Assembly (NCBI GenBank): GCA_015039365.1
Contig: WION01000357.1
Location: 1 to 53,923, forward strand
Direction: 5' to 3'
From: Amanita rubescens
Lineage: Eukaryota > Basidiomycota > Agaricomycetes > Agaricales > Amanitaceae
DNA: 53,923 nucleotides
The position numbers and the translations under genes are program-made. Shown piece by piece: positions 22,432 to 32,872 of the stretch; position 1 is the stretch's first letter; each line of letters opens with the position of its first letter. The notes beneath the pieces are model-generated. The model was given only the letters and a program-made list of their open reading frames with translations, was not told the origin of the DNA and ran no database searches.

Positions 22432-22711
22432 CAGCAGGCGGCTGGTATGATGGATCCCATCACAGAAGAATACCAATGTTTTTGGCATGATATTTTCTTG
22501 GACTAGCGCGTGGAGTTGATGTTGGTGGTTGCAGTGAACGTAGGGATTCGGTACATAACATGGCGTGCACACTGCATTGCGCCATGAGCACGTCACTTTA
22601 ATTAGTATACCAATCAATATTACTAATTACTAATACTAAGGGTATTTCCCCTTTCAGTGATCCTGAAGTTCCTGTTGTGACGGTAATAATGCGCCTTCTC
22701 GACCTCTAGTA

Positions 22712-24068
22712 ATGACTATCAAGCAACGACGCAAAAACGATGACATGCTCAAAGTTAAATCGGAACTGAATACGAAAACTTGGGTTCGTGCCATGGATGC
22801 TGAGGTCCGTCTTGTCTAATGCGTTTGTACTAGCTCTCGTTAGGGCATGCCATAGCTGGGGTCGCGGTAACCGCTATCGTTGCAGTCATTGCCTATCTGT
22901 TACAATCTAAAAACGTCAATAACGAGACCATTTTCAAAGTGGTTGACCTCCCTGGAAGAGGGAAAGGCCTTATTGCCACACGCGACATTGAGGTATTGCT
23001 AAGCAAGCATGCTCAAGCGTGGAATATTCTGAGAATGCATAGCAAGGTGAACTACTAATTCGAGAGAAACCACTTTTCACCGTACCCCATACAAGTTAGT
23101 CGTTGTCTTCTTAACGCGTCGTAATTGTGACCAACTTCCAAAGTTTCCTCTGCACCAGCGCAGTTCGTATGGAATAAGGTCCAAAGCCTCACTCCGGTAG
23201 ACAGAGAGTCATACATGAATCTCTCGTACGTGGGTTTACCCGAATGGGTTGATCCTCGAACACAGCACGAAGAAGTTGCATTGGCCATATTCCAAACAAA
23301 CGCAGTATCCGCCGGTGACAGCGTGGGGATTTTCCCGCGTATGGCACGTCTAAACCATGGATGTGCGGGAAGTTTCAATTCAGTCTATAGCTGGAGGGAG
23401 AAAGAAGAAGTGCTCGTTGTCCATGCATTGAAAAGCATACGTCAGGGACAGGTACCAGGCATGTACCATCATGCGATGACAACGGTACTGACGTAAGAGG
23501 TAGGAGCTTCTGACGACGTACATGGACACAAAACAGCCAAGGGTGCAGCGCCGGTAATGTTTACAAAGATTAACGAGATGTCTGAGCTAAGCTGTACACA
23601 CAGAGCATACTTGGCAGAGCACTACGGATTTGAATGTAGTTGCAGCATTTGTTCGTTGCCGGATGAATTATCCCGAGCATCAGACGAAAGGCTATCTAAG
23701 ATGGCGTCCCTGTACACGCGGTTCTCGAGCTGGGGAACCGGGAGTATTAGTGGCCGAGAGGCAATTGAGATTGCTAATCAAATCTGGGAGATAGGAGAGG
23801 AAGAAAGATACTGGAGCGAGCGTGGTCGACTCGCAGCTGATGCAGCGTGGGTAGCAACATCACATTCTGAGTAAGTTGCGGATTTAACACATGACAAAGT
23901 ATATCAATTGAAGTATTACTAAATTGTAGTTACGAAGCGACGCGGATGTGGGCAGAGACGGCGAGAAGGTGGTATGGGAAAGAGCTTGGGGAAGATAGTT
24001 GGCAAGCGATGGAGATGGCGGTGGCGGCGGAAGTCGGTAGAGGCGCGTGGAGGATGGGGATCACGTAA
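22712..24068 (+). CDS. SET-domain protein with N-terminal membrane anchor
   Basis: Seven exons (22712-22783, 22834-22992, 23043-23094, 23144-23451, 23504-23553, 23604-23870, 23930-24068) give 348 aa. A hydrophobic stretch AIAGVAVTAIVAVIAYLLQ near residues 30-48 could anchor it. The SET domain begins with LPGRGKGLIATRDIEQGELL, contains FPRMARLNHGCAGSFNSVY (the NHxC cofactor/knot motif) and ELLTTYMD, and ends with post-SET cysteines in YGFECSCSICSLP. A helical C-terminal part (EATRMWAETARRWYG) follows. Splice borders restore every SET motif in frame. SMYD/SET5-like fungal proteins methylate histones or other proteins; which applies is unknown. The first intron boundary (22784-22833, GTTCGT donor) is the least certain and affects only the N-terminus. 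Confidence 0.85.
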
Positions 24069-24161
24069 GCAGGAACACGTAGGAGGACCGGCACATACAA
24101 ATTAACGGCGTGGGAGCACTGCAAATACGTCTCGCTTCGTCCGTCCACCCCCTCGGCAAGT

Positions 24162-26564
24162 ATGGCCTCTGCTCTACCCTCCCTCCTCGACCTAACAGTC
24201 CCCAGAACAGCCTATATGGCACCATCAAATTCGGACGTCTTTGTCCTCGCTGTCGGCGTTATCTTAGCTGCAGTTTACATCTTTCGGGATCAGATTTTTA
24301 CTCCTTCCTCTTCTAAACCCGCACCAACAGTCACAAAGGCCGCTGCTACTGCTACAAATGGCTCCGCTAATCCCAGAGATTTCATTGCAAAGATGAAGGA
24401 GACCGTGAGTTAAGAATATCTACCCTTTTAACACCTCTTGTTTATTGCCGCGTGTAGAAAAAACGCCTAGTTATCTTTTACGGCTCACAGACAGGCACCG
24501 CAGAAGAGTACGCCATTCGTCTCGCAAAGGAAGCCAAATCCAAGTTTGGCCTCGCTTCCCTAGTATGTGATCCTGAGGAATATGAATTTGAGAATCTAGA
24601 CCAGCTGCCAGAAGATTGCGCCGCAATCTTCGTCATGGCCACATATGGCGAGGGCGAACCCACAGATAACGCTGTGCAGCTGATGCAGAACCTCCAAGAC
24701 GAGTCATTTGAGTTTAGCAATGGCCAGCACGCGTTACCGGGGCTCAAATACGTCGTATTCTCTCTCGGAAATAGGACCTACGAGCATTACAATCTTATCG
24801 GCAGGACCATAGACAATGTGCTCACTAAAATGGGCGGAGTCAGGATTGGAGAACGTGGAGAGGGTGATGACGATAAGAGCATGGAGGAAGACTATCTAGA
24901 GTGGAAAGATGGCATGTGGGAAGCTTTTGCCGCAGCGATGGGCGTCGAGGAGGGTCAGGGTGGTGACTCAGCAGATTTTGTCGTTTCGGAGCTCGAGTCG
25001 CATCCTCCCGAAAAGGTTTACCTTGGTGAGTTATTCCATTCAGTTTCTGTGCATTCCTGAATGTACCCCAGGCGAATACTCTGCTCGCGCGCTCACCAGG
25101 ACCAAAGGCATTCACGATGCCAAGAATCCATATCCTGCGCCCATTTCGGTGGCGCGGGAGTTGTTCCAAGATGTCAGGAGCCGAAACTGTGTTCATATGG
25201 AATTTAGCACGGAAGGCTCCGGTATCAGTTACCAGCACGGTGACCACGTGGGCGTCTGGCCAACAAATCCGGATCTTGAAGTTACTCGTCTTCTGTGCTG
25301 CCTGGGCCTGTATGACAAGAAAGACTCTGTCATTAACATCGAGTCTCTTGATCCTGCGCTGGCCAAAGTGCCATTCCCGGTACCCACAACATACATCACT
25401 GTTCTCCGCCATTACATCGATATCAGCGCCGTTGCCGGTCGTCAGATCCTCGGAGCCTTGTCCAAGTACGCCCCTTCAGTAGAGGCTGAAGTTGCCTTGA
25501 AGAGGCTTAACACGGACAAGGAGGAGTACCACAACGTTGTCACCAATGGATGCCTTAAGCTCGCTGAAGTTTTGCAATTGTCAGCTTGCAATGATATTCG
25601 GGCATTTCCCACTACGCAGAATACGACCAGCTGGAGTATACCATTTGATATCATCGTGTCGTCTATTCCCCGTCTGCAGCCCCGCTACTACTCGATATCG
25701 TCCAGTCCCAAACTCAATCCTAATTCTATTCACGTAACGGCTGTCGTCTTGAAGTACCAGTCAGCTCTCACGAATCAGGTTTCTCAAAGATGGTTATATG
25801 GTGTTGGATCCAACTTCTTGCTCAATCTCAAACTGTCTGCAAATAGCGAGCCGATACCCGTTGTTAATGAAGGTGGCTTCGAGCGTGCTGATGTTCCTGC
25901 ATACCTACTGGAAGGACCGCGGAGCGCATACAAGGATAATATCATTTACAAGGCACCGATTCACGTCAGGCGTTCAACGTTCCGTCTCCCTACGAATCCC
26001 AAGAGCCCGGTAATAATGATTGGTCCCGGAACCGTAAGTGTTCTCCCGCGTGAATCTATCGAATCTTGTTGACAGGTTGGCTTGCAGGGCGTTGCTCCTT
26101 TCCGCGGTTTTATCCAGGAACGTGTCTCCTTGGCCCGCCGTTCGATCGAGAAAAACGGCCCAGATGCACTGTCCGATTGGGGACAAATATGGTTATTCTA
26201 TGGTTGCCGTAGATCGGACGAAGATTTCCTGTACAAGGACGAATGGCCCCAATACGCAGAGGAACTCAAGGACAAATTTACGATGCGCTGCTCATTTTCT
26301 CGTGAGAAGTTCAACCCGGACGGAAGCAAGATTTACGTTCAGGATTTAATATGGAACGAAAGAGAAAAACTTGCGGATGCTATTCTCAACGGCAAGGGTT
26401 ACGTTTATATCTGTGGTGATGCCAAGAACATGAGCAAGGCTGTTGAGGAGACGCTTGCTAGGATACTGGGTCAAGCCAAAGGCGGAAGCGCCGAGGTGGA
26501 GGGCGTAGCCGAGGTCAAACTGCTCAAAGAACGGTCGAGGTTGTTGACGGACGTCTGGAGTTAA
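24162..26564 (+). CDS. CPR1: NADPH-cytochrome P450 reductase
   Basis: Four exons (24162-24404, 24458-25025, 25072-26033, 26088-26564) give 749 aa, near the usual 700-750. An N-terminal membrane helix (FVLAVGVILAAVYIF) is followed by the flavodoxin domain with FMN motifs GSQTGTAEEYA and MATYGEGEPTDNA, the FAD domain with PRYYSISSSP and GVGSNFLLNL, and the NADPH domain with IGPGTGVAPFRGF, YGCRR and GYVYICGDAKNM. It ends in DVWS, the conserved C-terminal tryptophan that stacks on FAD. It passes electrons from NADPH through FAD and FMN to ER cytochromes P450, supporting ergosterol synthesis and xenobiotic metabolism. The third intron splits the NADPH-binding GPGT-GVAP motif. No P450 gene lies nearby, which is normal for this housekeeping partner. 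Confidence 0.97.
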
Positions 26565-26789
26565 TCGCTGTAACGAATATTATGCGTAACGTTTATTTTC
26601 TCTCTCTTCTGCATTTCTTAGATAGCAAGGTTGGGCATGGCGAGGACCACACAACACACTTCAGCTTCATTGCTCGCGCTCAATACTTGATTAGTTTACG
26701 TGTACACTTCACTAAGTACCTTCAATTCTGTATATAGAGGAATCAATTTTTTGAACTTGACGGTAGCGACGGGTCCAACTTACTTTCCT

Positions 26790-28144
26790 ATGTTCAGGGC
26801 CTCGGCGCTGTCCATTAGCCCACCTGCGCGTTTTTTTCGGCCCTTCTCGACCTCTTCTCCTGTCACCTTCAGATCCTTCCATTCTGGTTCCGCGTCGCGA
26901 CAAGAACAACAGCGGCAGAGTTTGGATGGAAGCCGCACGCCAGCAGATGGTTCCGAACCCGAGGTTGGTTTGAACAAGCAGGTCCAAGAAGGTGTGGATG
27001 GTCTGGCCTCTGCCAGAAATCTCAGCAGCAGCACTGCCGATGTACAAGTCCCTTCGCAGGACCGGACGACGGTGCCGAGCCACGACCATTCAGAACCATC
27101 ATCGGGCACGTCCACTTCCCAACCTGATGACGATTCTCCCCGACGAGCCGTTCCTCCCCCCAACCTCGAAGACATCAAGCAGCGCCTGCGGGAATGGTCG
27201 GAACAGACGGCCGTCGTGATTCGGAATCGCGCAGATGACTTTACTGCCCGGTCCAAGACGACTTTTTCACAGCTTGGTGCGCATTTGAATAAGGTGACGG
27301 GGTATGAAGAAATTGAAGCGCTAAAGAGGCAGGTCGTCGAACAAGGTGCGTTTATACTATCCTATAATTCCACTTTTGATGACACTCAAATGCACGACGA
27401 ACAGAGAAAAAAATTACCGCAGCCCGGCAGGCCTCACGAGACGCCAAACTGATGTACGAGCGATCCGTAATTCAACGGTCCAACTCACAACGCGAAGTTA
27501 ACGAGCTCTTACAACGCAAGTCGATCTGGACTGACAACGACGTCGGTCGGTTTACGACGCTCGTTCGGCAAGATCACCTCTATGAGCAAGAAGAGCAGCG
27601 TGCCAAAGCGGCAGTCGACGAGACAGAAGACGCGGTTGAGCGCGAATTTACCCATCTTATGAGGATCATTCTTGCCAGGTACCACGAGGAGCAGGTGTGG
27701 TCCGACAAAATTAGAAGCGCTTCGACGTATGGACAGTTGACGGTCTTGGGGCTCAATTTGTTGGTGTTCATACTGGCCATTGTGGTGGTGGAACCGTGGA
27801 AGCGGCGAAACCTTGCAAAGACCTTTGAAAATAAAGTCCACGAATTGAGCATGGAAAATGCAGCAAAGTTGGACGCTAGTATGCAAGAGATTGGGAAGCA
27901 GTTGGCGCGGCAGGAACAACTAATCCAAGTGGCGCAGGATGAGCTGAAAGTGACACTTGATGCGATGGTTGAAATTGAAAGGGAAAATCAGGACAAGAGA
28001 GAGAATGAAGCTGAATCAGTCCCCGGGCCTGCTTCTGAGGTGGAGGATGTCAAACCCATGAGGGAACTGGACTTTTTTTGGGTTGGCGTAGGAGCTGGGG
28101 TGTTCCTTGCAACAACACTGAGTGGGTTATGGTTGGGTCGATAA
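26790..28144 (+). CDS. SHE9: She9/Mdm33 mitochondrial inner-membrane protein
   Basis: Two exons (26790-27345 and 27423-28144, joined across a 77-nt intron) give 425 aa. The N-terminus MFRASALSISPPARFFRPFS is Arg/Ser-rich and lacks acidic residues, a mitochondrial presequence. A disordered Ser/Pro region follows to about residue 125. The conserved core starts at LEDIKQRLREWSEQ, with coiled coil in QREVNELLQRKSIWTDNDVG and RFTTLVRQDH, then membrane segment LTVLGLNLLVFILAIVVVEP, a second coiled coil (KLDASMQEIGKQLARQEQLI) and a final membrane segment FFWVGVGAGVFLATTLSGLW. This two-helix, matrix-coiled-coil plan is that of She9/Mdm33, needed for normal mitochondrial morphology in yeast. Stop codon is only 33 bp from the stop of the convergent methyltransferase gene. 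Confidence 0.93.
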
Positions 28145-28177
28145 TGCATAATATATCATAGATAGTGGTTATCGTTA

Positions 28178-29395
28178 TCATACATTCACACTCTTATAGA
28201 CTCTACAATGCACTCTGACAGCCCACTCAAAAAAGTTTCTTCCAAGACAAAATAAATGCGACCTACCTGTCATGTAAAAGTTCACCTTTGCTCTCGTTCA
28301 TCTGGCCTTCGGACCATTCATCCACATTCCACTTGATCCAACCCCAGCCGGTTTTGATCTGAACTCGTGAGCCAAAGCGAATTAAGAAGCTTCGTACGTA
28401 CCTCAGGTTTCTTGTGCGGAGCAATCACGATAAGCCAGCGGGATTTTGTACTGAGTTCCCAAAGCAAGGAAAAGAGTTCGGAACTGCTTTCGACGAGATG
28501 TAATGCGAATGAACAGACGACCATTTCTATTTTATTATCTTCAGAAGCAGATGGAATGGCGTCCAGAGTGTTCTTTTCCGCGGCGTGCATATCCGCGGAT
28601 GAGAGACTGGACAGATCGGTAACAGATGACGGTAATGCGCCTTCAGCAACGTCCTTGAAGGATAAGTGCATCGCAAGCTAAGCCTGTTCTCTGTTTGAAC
28701 GCTTCAAATGTGTACTTGGAAAGATGAGTTATTAATGACGATTCGCTAATAGATGAGATAGTAATGAATTACCGGATCGGCAGCCATGAGATATGGCTGG
28801 GGAAATTCTGGACCCACTAGTACAAACGGAAGTTTGCCCTTTCTTTGGGGTATCTCTACCTGGGGTGCCTTTTCTTGCGAGCTTCGGTAAAGACTCTGTC
28901 CAGAGTTAAGCCATTCTGCGAAAGCTATCGTCGCTTCACCACTGCATGAATGTGAGCGACATGCAAGCTATTTGCAAGATTAAGAACTTTGTCCCACCTA
29001 CCTGGAAACGGTGTTTTAGCCGGTCCACGTCACCAGCATTAGGCTGAAATTGACTGACCGCAAGCGATGTCAAATAAAAGAGTCTTGCTTTCATTCTCGG
29101 TCGAGGTCAGGTATTCCTTTTCCATCTGCCACCATCTACCGCTGTTAGAGCCCGATAGAATCAGATCACAACATACCTGCTGAGCCAGGAGAACATGCAA
29201 AGTCTTACTCCAGGATAGTGTGGATTGCGGTAGGTTGCTCCCACTTTTTTGTAGTACTTCGTTAGTAGTGTTAGTCATAGAAGTTCGCCAACGCGGATTG
29301 GCAAGTTTCACCTCATCTACGCCATGTTCACCATAGTTATTGCGCATAGAGAGTGAAAGGATCCCACTCGCGACGGCGCGGTCGCCTCTCGACAT
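28178..29395 (-). CDS. Class I SAM methyltransferase with a 4-nt microexon and a frameshift
   Basis: Eight exons: 29395-29312, 29256-29177, 29135-29059, 29001-28998, 28941-28773, 28714-28402, 28358-28267, 28214-28178. The start MSRGDRAVASGILSLSMRNN and YYKKVGATYRNPHYPG fit a fungal type-11-like methyltransferase family. SAM motif I reads LFDIACGSGEATIAFAEW only if the 4-nt exon GTAG (28998-29001) is spliced in; its flanking introns are 57 and 56 nt. Later landmarks are FVLVGPEFPQPYLMAADPYT, IEMVVCSFALHLV and WGWIKWNVDEWSEGQMN, ending RVHCRVYKS. Total exon length is 856 nt, one more than a multiple of three, matching a visible one-base insertion at about 28663 between TGLACDAL and SFKDVAEGALP. 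Without that base the product would be 284 aa. The substrate is unknown. Confidence 0.82.
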
Positions 29396-30429
29396 GTCCT
29401 GTGGTGACAGCGGATCGGGATGGAAGTCAGAGTTATTATTAGAATCAAAGTCGTTACGCGCGATCCTGTTGTAAGTTGTGTGTGTGTGGAATTAATTACC
29501 AGTGACCGTGCGTGAATGTACCGACTACACGATCAGATCAGAGTCATTAGATATTTATTTACTAGTAATTAAGGATGAACACTGCGACATCTATCACTTA
29601 CTAACAAACATCTGACAATGGTACGGTCCAGAATTCAAGTGCGAACGACGTATTCAACCACTTGTAGCTTACCCGGTTGATCATGAGGTAAGCCTGTAAC
29701 ATGGCCGAGGACTAATGGATCAGCTAGTTCCAAAAATACGTCGACGTGTCACTTACAACAGATAAAAGCGAGTGCGAGAAATAGCTTGGCTTGCAGTATG
29801 CGCAGAGGTGGCAAGTAGATCAGTACGATATTGATGTCCTCTGGCTTGGTAGTTTCGTGTTGCTCGTTCGATGGTTTATATAGACTCATGTCAGTTGGCG
29901 ATTAGATAAAGGATGGTGGAAAATATGTGACGGAGACATGGTGGGCGGTGAAGATGGCAGGCTGTAACGTCTATTCTTCTCCATGAGACAAAAAGTCACT
30001 TCCTTGCAATTATGGCGGTGCTGCGAAGGCAAGAAATCGGATGCTCCCTTCCTCGGTCTGACAAAAATTAGTTCCCCGTGAGTACTTTAGTACTAGCCCT
30101 GTCATGAAAAAGCCTACAATCTCCAGCTTTGTATGCCGTCTTCTCCGGAAACTTGTGGGAAGTTCTTGATTGTCTTGGTATCACTTTGTACTGGTTCCAT
30201 CACGAAGAGTGTGTCAGATATTCGATGTTATAGATAAAAAAGACACTAAGCCCTTCTCAGGCTCCATTTGGCGACAACCCACCTCTTTGGCCAGTATTTC
30301 AAAACCAGCCTAGGAGCTTCTGTCATGAAGGGTCAGCGCACTGCATTCGATTGACGTAGGTAAGGATGCTATGGATGATGTTTTTCTATTGACGACAAGC
30401 CCATGTTTCAAAATGCTTGTTGCTGATCG
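29396..30429. other. Intergenic, no supported gene
   Basis: About 1.0 kb without a frame of note on either strand. It includes a short TGTGTGTGTG microsatellite near 29477 and should hold the promoter of the methyltransferase gene at its left end. Some splice-like signals occur but I could not chain them into a gene. Confidence 0.45.
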
Positions 30430-31090
30430 TCAACATTCTGTCTTGAAAAGCATCGTAATCGTCGGAGTAGGGCAGCTAGACCCGTGGGCATACAGGCCGG
30501 CGTGCACCAACATCCTGATAGTGGAACTCGTATCAGGATGAGTGAACTGGATTTCTTGCTCGCGGACCTCAAGGTCGGCACCAACCACAGGTATATCCCA
30601 TTTCTCGTTGCGGGTTTGCGAAAGCCATGAGAAGAGCGGCTTAAAATGCAGCCTGCGCTGGCTCACTTAGTGGAGGACCTGATACAGGCATCTAGATATT
30701 GTTGAACATCAGAGACGAACTCGCAGTTCAGTTCAGTTCCGTTTCGGTCAATCTGCAGGATTAGTATGTTTCCGCTAGTCTGAAACACATGTAGACAGTA
30801 GGTAGGTGACTCACGGTACCACCTCCCATCCGCTCGCCCCGGAGTTTACGGGGGCACACACCGTTTCCAGAAAAGCCATCGTCATATTTCCACAATCGGG
30901 TGATGACTATGGCATTCAGCCAAATGATTGGTTTTGATATCATGTCGTCACTTACAAAAGATAAAAATGTATTGGGTGAAACGCGGTGCATACGATATCG
31001 TTTTCAGTGTCAAAGACCACTTGAGGATTTGGTGCTATGTAGTTCACGTTAAGCTTGTACAATGTAATGGAAGCCGCGGCACCGAGTTCC
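30430..31090 (-). CDS. Possible multi-exon gene or decayed gene, unknown function
   Basis: Three or four coding-looking pieces are linked by intron-like borders. Piece A (to 30956) has NVNYIAPNPQVVFDTENDIV; piece B (30906-30815) KYDDGFSGNGVCPRKLRGER; piece C (30752-30679) RNGTELNCEFVSDVQQYLDA; piece D (30652-30430) ends with SWLSQTRNEKWDIPVVGADL and LVHAGLYAHGSS. The B-C intron (GTGAGT..CTGCAG, 62 nt) is good. A joins B only with a one-base frameshift, and C joins D only across a 26-nt GT..AG gap that contains a stop. No family is recognised. Either the gene is broken, or indel errors obscure it, or it is two neighbouring fragments. The region immediately upstream belongs to the divergently placed HIT gene promoter. 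Confidence 0.35.
30511..30540. repeat. Perfect 10-bp inverted repeat with 10-nt loop
   Basis: CATCCTGATA at 30511-30520 is the exact reverse complement of TATCAGGATG at 30531-30540, separated by GTGGAACTCG. It lies inside the last coding-looking piece of the uncertain minus-strand gene (HPDTSSTIRM). It could fold as an RNA hairpin or cruciform. Confidence 0.7.
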
Positions 31091-31172
31091 GAAATAGCCG
31101 GTTAATACACTTCAGGCTCAGGTTCGCACAATCATCCAACGGGAGTCCCACTGTACAGGCTCTACACTTGAA

Positions 31173-31875
31173 ATGACTTCATTTATGATCAAAGCACATG
31201 TAGACCGCGAGATACCGCAAGAATGGCGGAGTGACGCTGACTGCACCTTTTGTAGCATCATCCGGAACGAGCAACCTGCATACAGAGTCTATGAGGATGA
31301 CAAGGTTATCGTTATACTGGGTAAGTGCAAAGGATAACTTAATTATCGCATACTATTCAGAGAACTGTGCATAACAGATATCTTGCCATTGAGACCAGGA
31401 CATATGCTCGTCATTCCTAAGGCGCATTATTCGCGTTTGTCGGAACTTCCGCAAGAGTTTGCAGCGGCTGTAGGAATCACATTGACTAAGGTGGCGAAAG
31501 CACTCACACAAGGTATGTTCTAGAAATCCCTGAGTTAAGCTTAACTCATGTACTGTGAATCGGCAATAGCGGTCGATAATACAGCACTGAATGTCGTGTG
31601 CAATCAGGAATATGCACAAGCAGTCCCTCACGTAAGCCCGGAAATGGATATTCCAACATGCATCTTGACAGTAATAGGTACATTATCACATTATTCCTGC
31701 GCCTAAATTAGGTCAGCCTGAATCGCCCACTCTCGTCCCGAATGCCCTGCCGGGCGCAAGGGAAAGGAACCCAAGAACGATGAGAGAAATGTACCAAATG
31801 GAATTTGAGGCAAGAAGTTCTCTGGACGATGATGACGCACAGGACTTGCTGGAGAAAATTCGTACGAAACTTTGA
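31173..31875 (+). CDS. HNT1: HIT-family hydrolase
   Basis: Four exons (31173-31320, 31378-31512, 31570-31631, 31678-31875) give 180 aa. The catalytic histidine triad is complete: VPHVHYHIIPAP, split by the last intron between H and VHYH. Upstream family features are DCTFCSIIRNEQPAYRVYED, LDILPLRPGHMLVIPKAH and TALNVVCNQEYAQA. A tail of about 60 residues follows the triad. HIT (histidine triad) proteins hydrolyse nucleotide phosphoramidates or AMP-lysine-type adducts; this looks nearer to Hint/Hnt1 than to Fhit or Aprataxin, but the N-terminal C-x-x-C is incomplete (C-T-F-C present, second pair absent), so subfamily is tentative. The start ATG sits at the right edge of the uncertain minus-strand gene, suggesting a shared short promoter. 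Confidence 0.93.
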
Positions 31876-32140
31876 CCGTTTTCAGTGAATATAAGTGTAG
31901 TACATTACCTTGTTTGCAAGGTCTCTCCGACTGCTATCTTATCTGCGCACATTCTCTCACTACTCTGCTTCGGCCCGTCTTATCATTCCGTTCTCGTGAC
32001 GTGCATGTCAATTGAACGCTCTCTCGTGTTTATACTCCTTTTCCTCCAATGCGTGATCCATTTGATCACGAACATGAAAAATCCCCGCAACCTGAAAGGT
32101 GAAGGGTTTTAGGAAGCAGCCTCCGCCAGGCAAAAATCAT

Positions 32141-32446
32141 CGAGCACGTGCCGGCCTGTGATCTTTGTGACGTCCGTTCCTTAGCTAAGCCAGTAGACCG
32201 TAGCACGTCAAGCGAAATGTATCGAGCACGTGCCGCCGCGCCATGTCACGCCCACTACTAGCAGTGCTGAGCCATATCCGAGTTCCGTTTCGTCTACTAA
32301 TGCTCATAATCTGCAACTCCGACGCGAGTGAATTAGGGTCTTACTCGTACTATCCGGTGCACGGCCTTTAGGAATCAGTGCCTCGAGCACCGCCCGCCCC
32401 TTGAACCATAACCGAGTCACGCCGTTTCGTCCACTAAAGCGCATAT
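32141..32446. repeat. Degenerate repeats carrying CACGTG sites
   Basis: TCGAGCACGTGCCG occurs at about 32140 and 32222, with a decayed copy (TCGAGCACCGCCCG) at 32383. A second shared block, CCGTTTCGTCTACTAATGCTCATA at 32285-32308, recurs at 32422-32445 with three mismatches; only part of each is quoted here. CACGTG is the E-box core used by bHLH regulators such as Cbf1/Pho4. The right copy overlaps the end of the minus-strand WIAP ORF, so the array may partly be decayed coding sequence. Confidence 0.6.
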
Positions 32447-32824
32447 AGCCAATGCATGTCTATCCGTCATTCTCATAAGCTTTGTCCACTGGACTTTGGA
32501 ACCACTTGGTGATGGCGCAATCCACGCGTCCATTTCCATTGACGATTCCACCACTTCAATTTGGGTTTCAGCAGATATCTCCCTCACAAAAACAGGAATG
32601 GTCCGCGAGACGACAATGTCGAAGGGAGACATGATCAGTATAATGTTTTGCAATGCAAAACTGTATTTGGGGGAGAGATCGCAATGATTGGAATGATTCA
32701 AACAGCAAGTGCCATGTTTACAACCAACATCGTCGTTTACGACCACGTACCAATTATCCGCCGAAGACTTGAAGAGGCTTTGCGGCGCGAAGGCGATGCA
32801 GACCCTGTATGAATTCATTGTCAC
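32417..32824 (-). CDS. Hypothetical short protein of a WIAP/WTK pair, minus copy
   Basis: The frame is open for 135 codons; coding is most credible from the ATG at MSPFDIVVSRTIPVFVREI (about 32632) to the stop. It includes MDAWIAPSPSG and VQWTKLMRMTDRHA. The same pattern appears in the plus-strand ORF at 32873-33048 (WDVESWIAPPATS, VLWTK), with TIPV matching TVPV upstream, so both are copies of one unknown sequence. No database family is recognised. The 5' portion may be an intron or leader. Conservation between the two copies at protein level is the only support for coding. Confidence 0.4.
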   Translation of the reverse strand: MTMNSYRVCIAFAPQSLFKSSADNWYVVVNDDVGCKHGTCCLNHSNHCDLSPKYSFALQNIILIMSPFDIVVSRTIPVFVREISAETQIEVVESSMEMDAWIAPSPSGSKVQWTKLMRMTDRHALAICALVDETA

Positions 32825-32872
32825 ACTTTGATAGGATGTTGAAGTCGATCATGTAGCATGCGTTTCGTACAG

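Noticed and set aside
24840..25412. 190-codon minus-strand ORF opposite the P450 reductase
   Set aside because: Antisense shadow of a strongly conserved exon; no domain or promoter evidence.
26712..27256. Minus-strand ORFs opposite the SHE9 N-terminus
   Set aside because: Arise from the Ser/Pro/Arg-rich composition of the SHE9 presequence region; no independent support.
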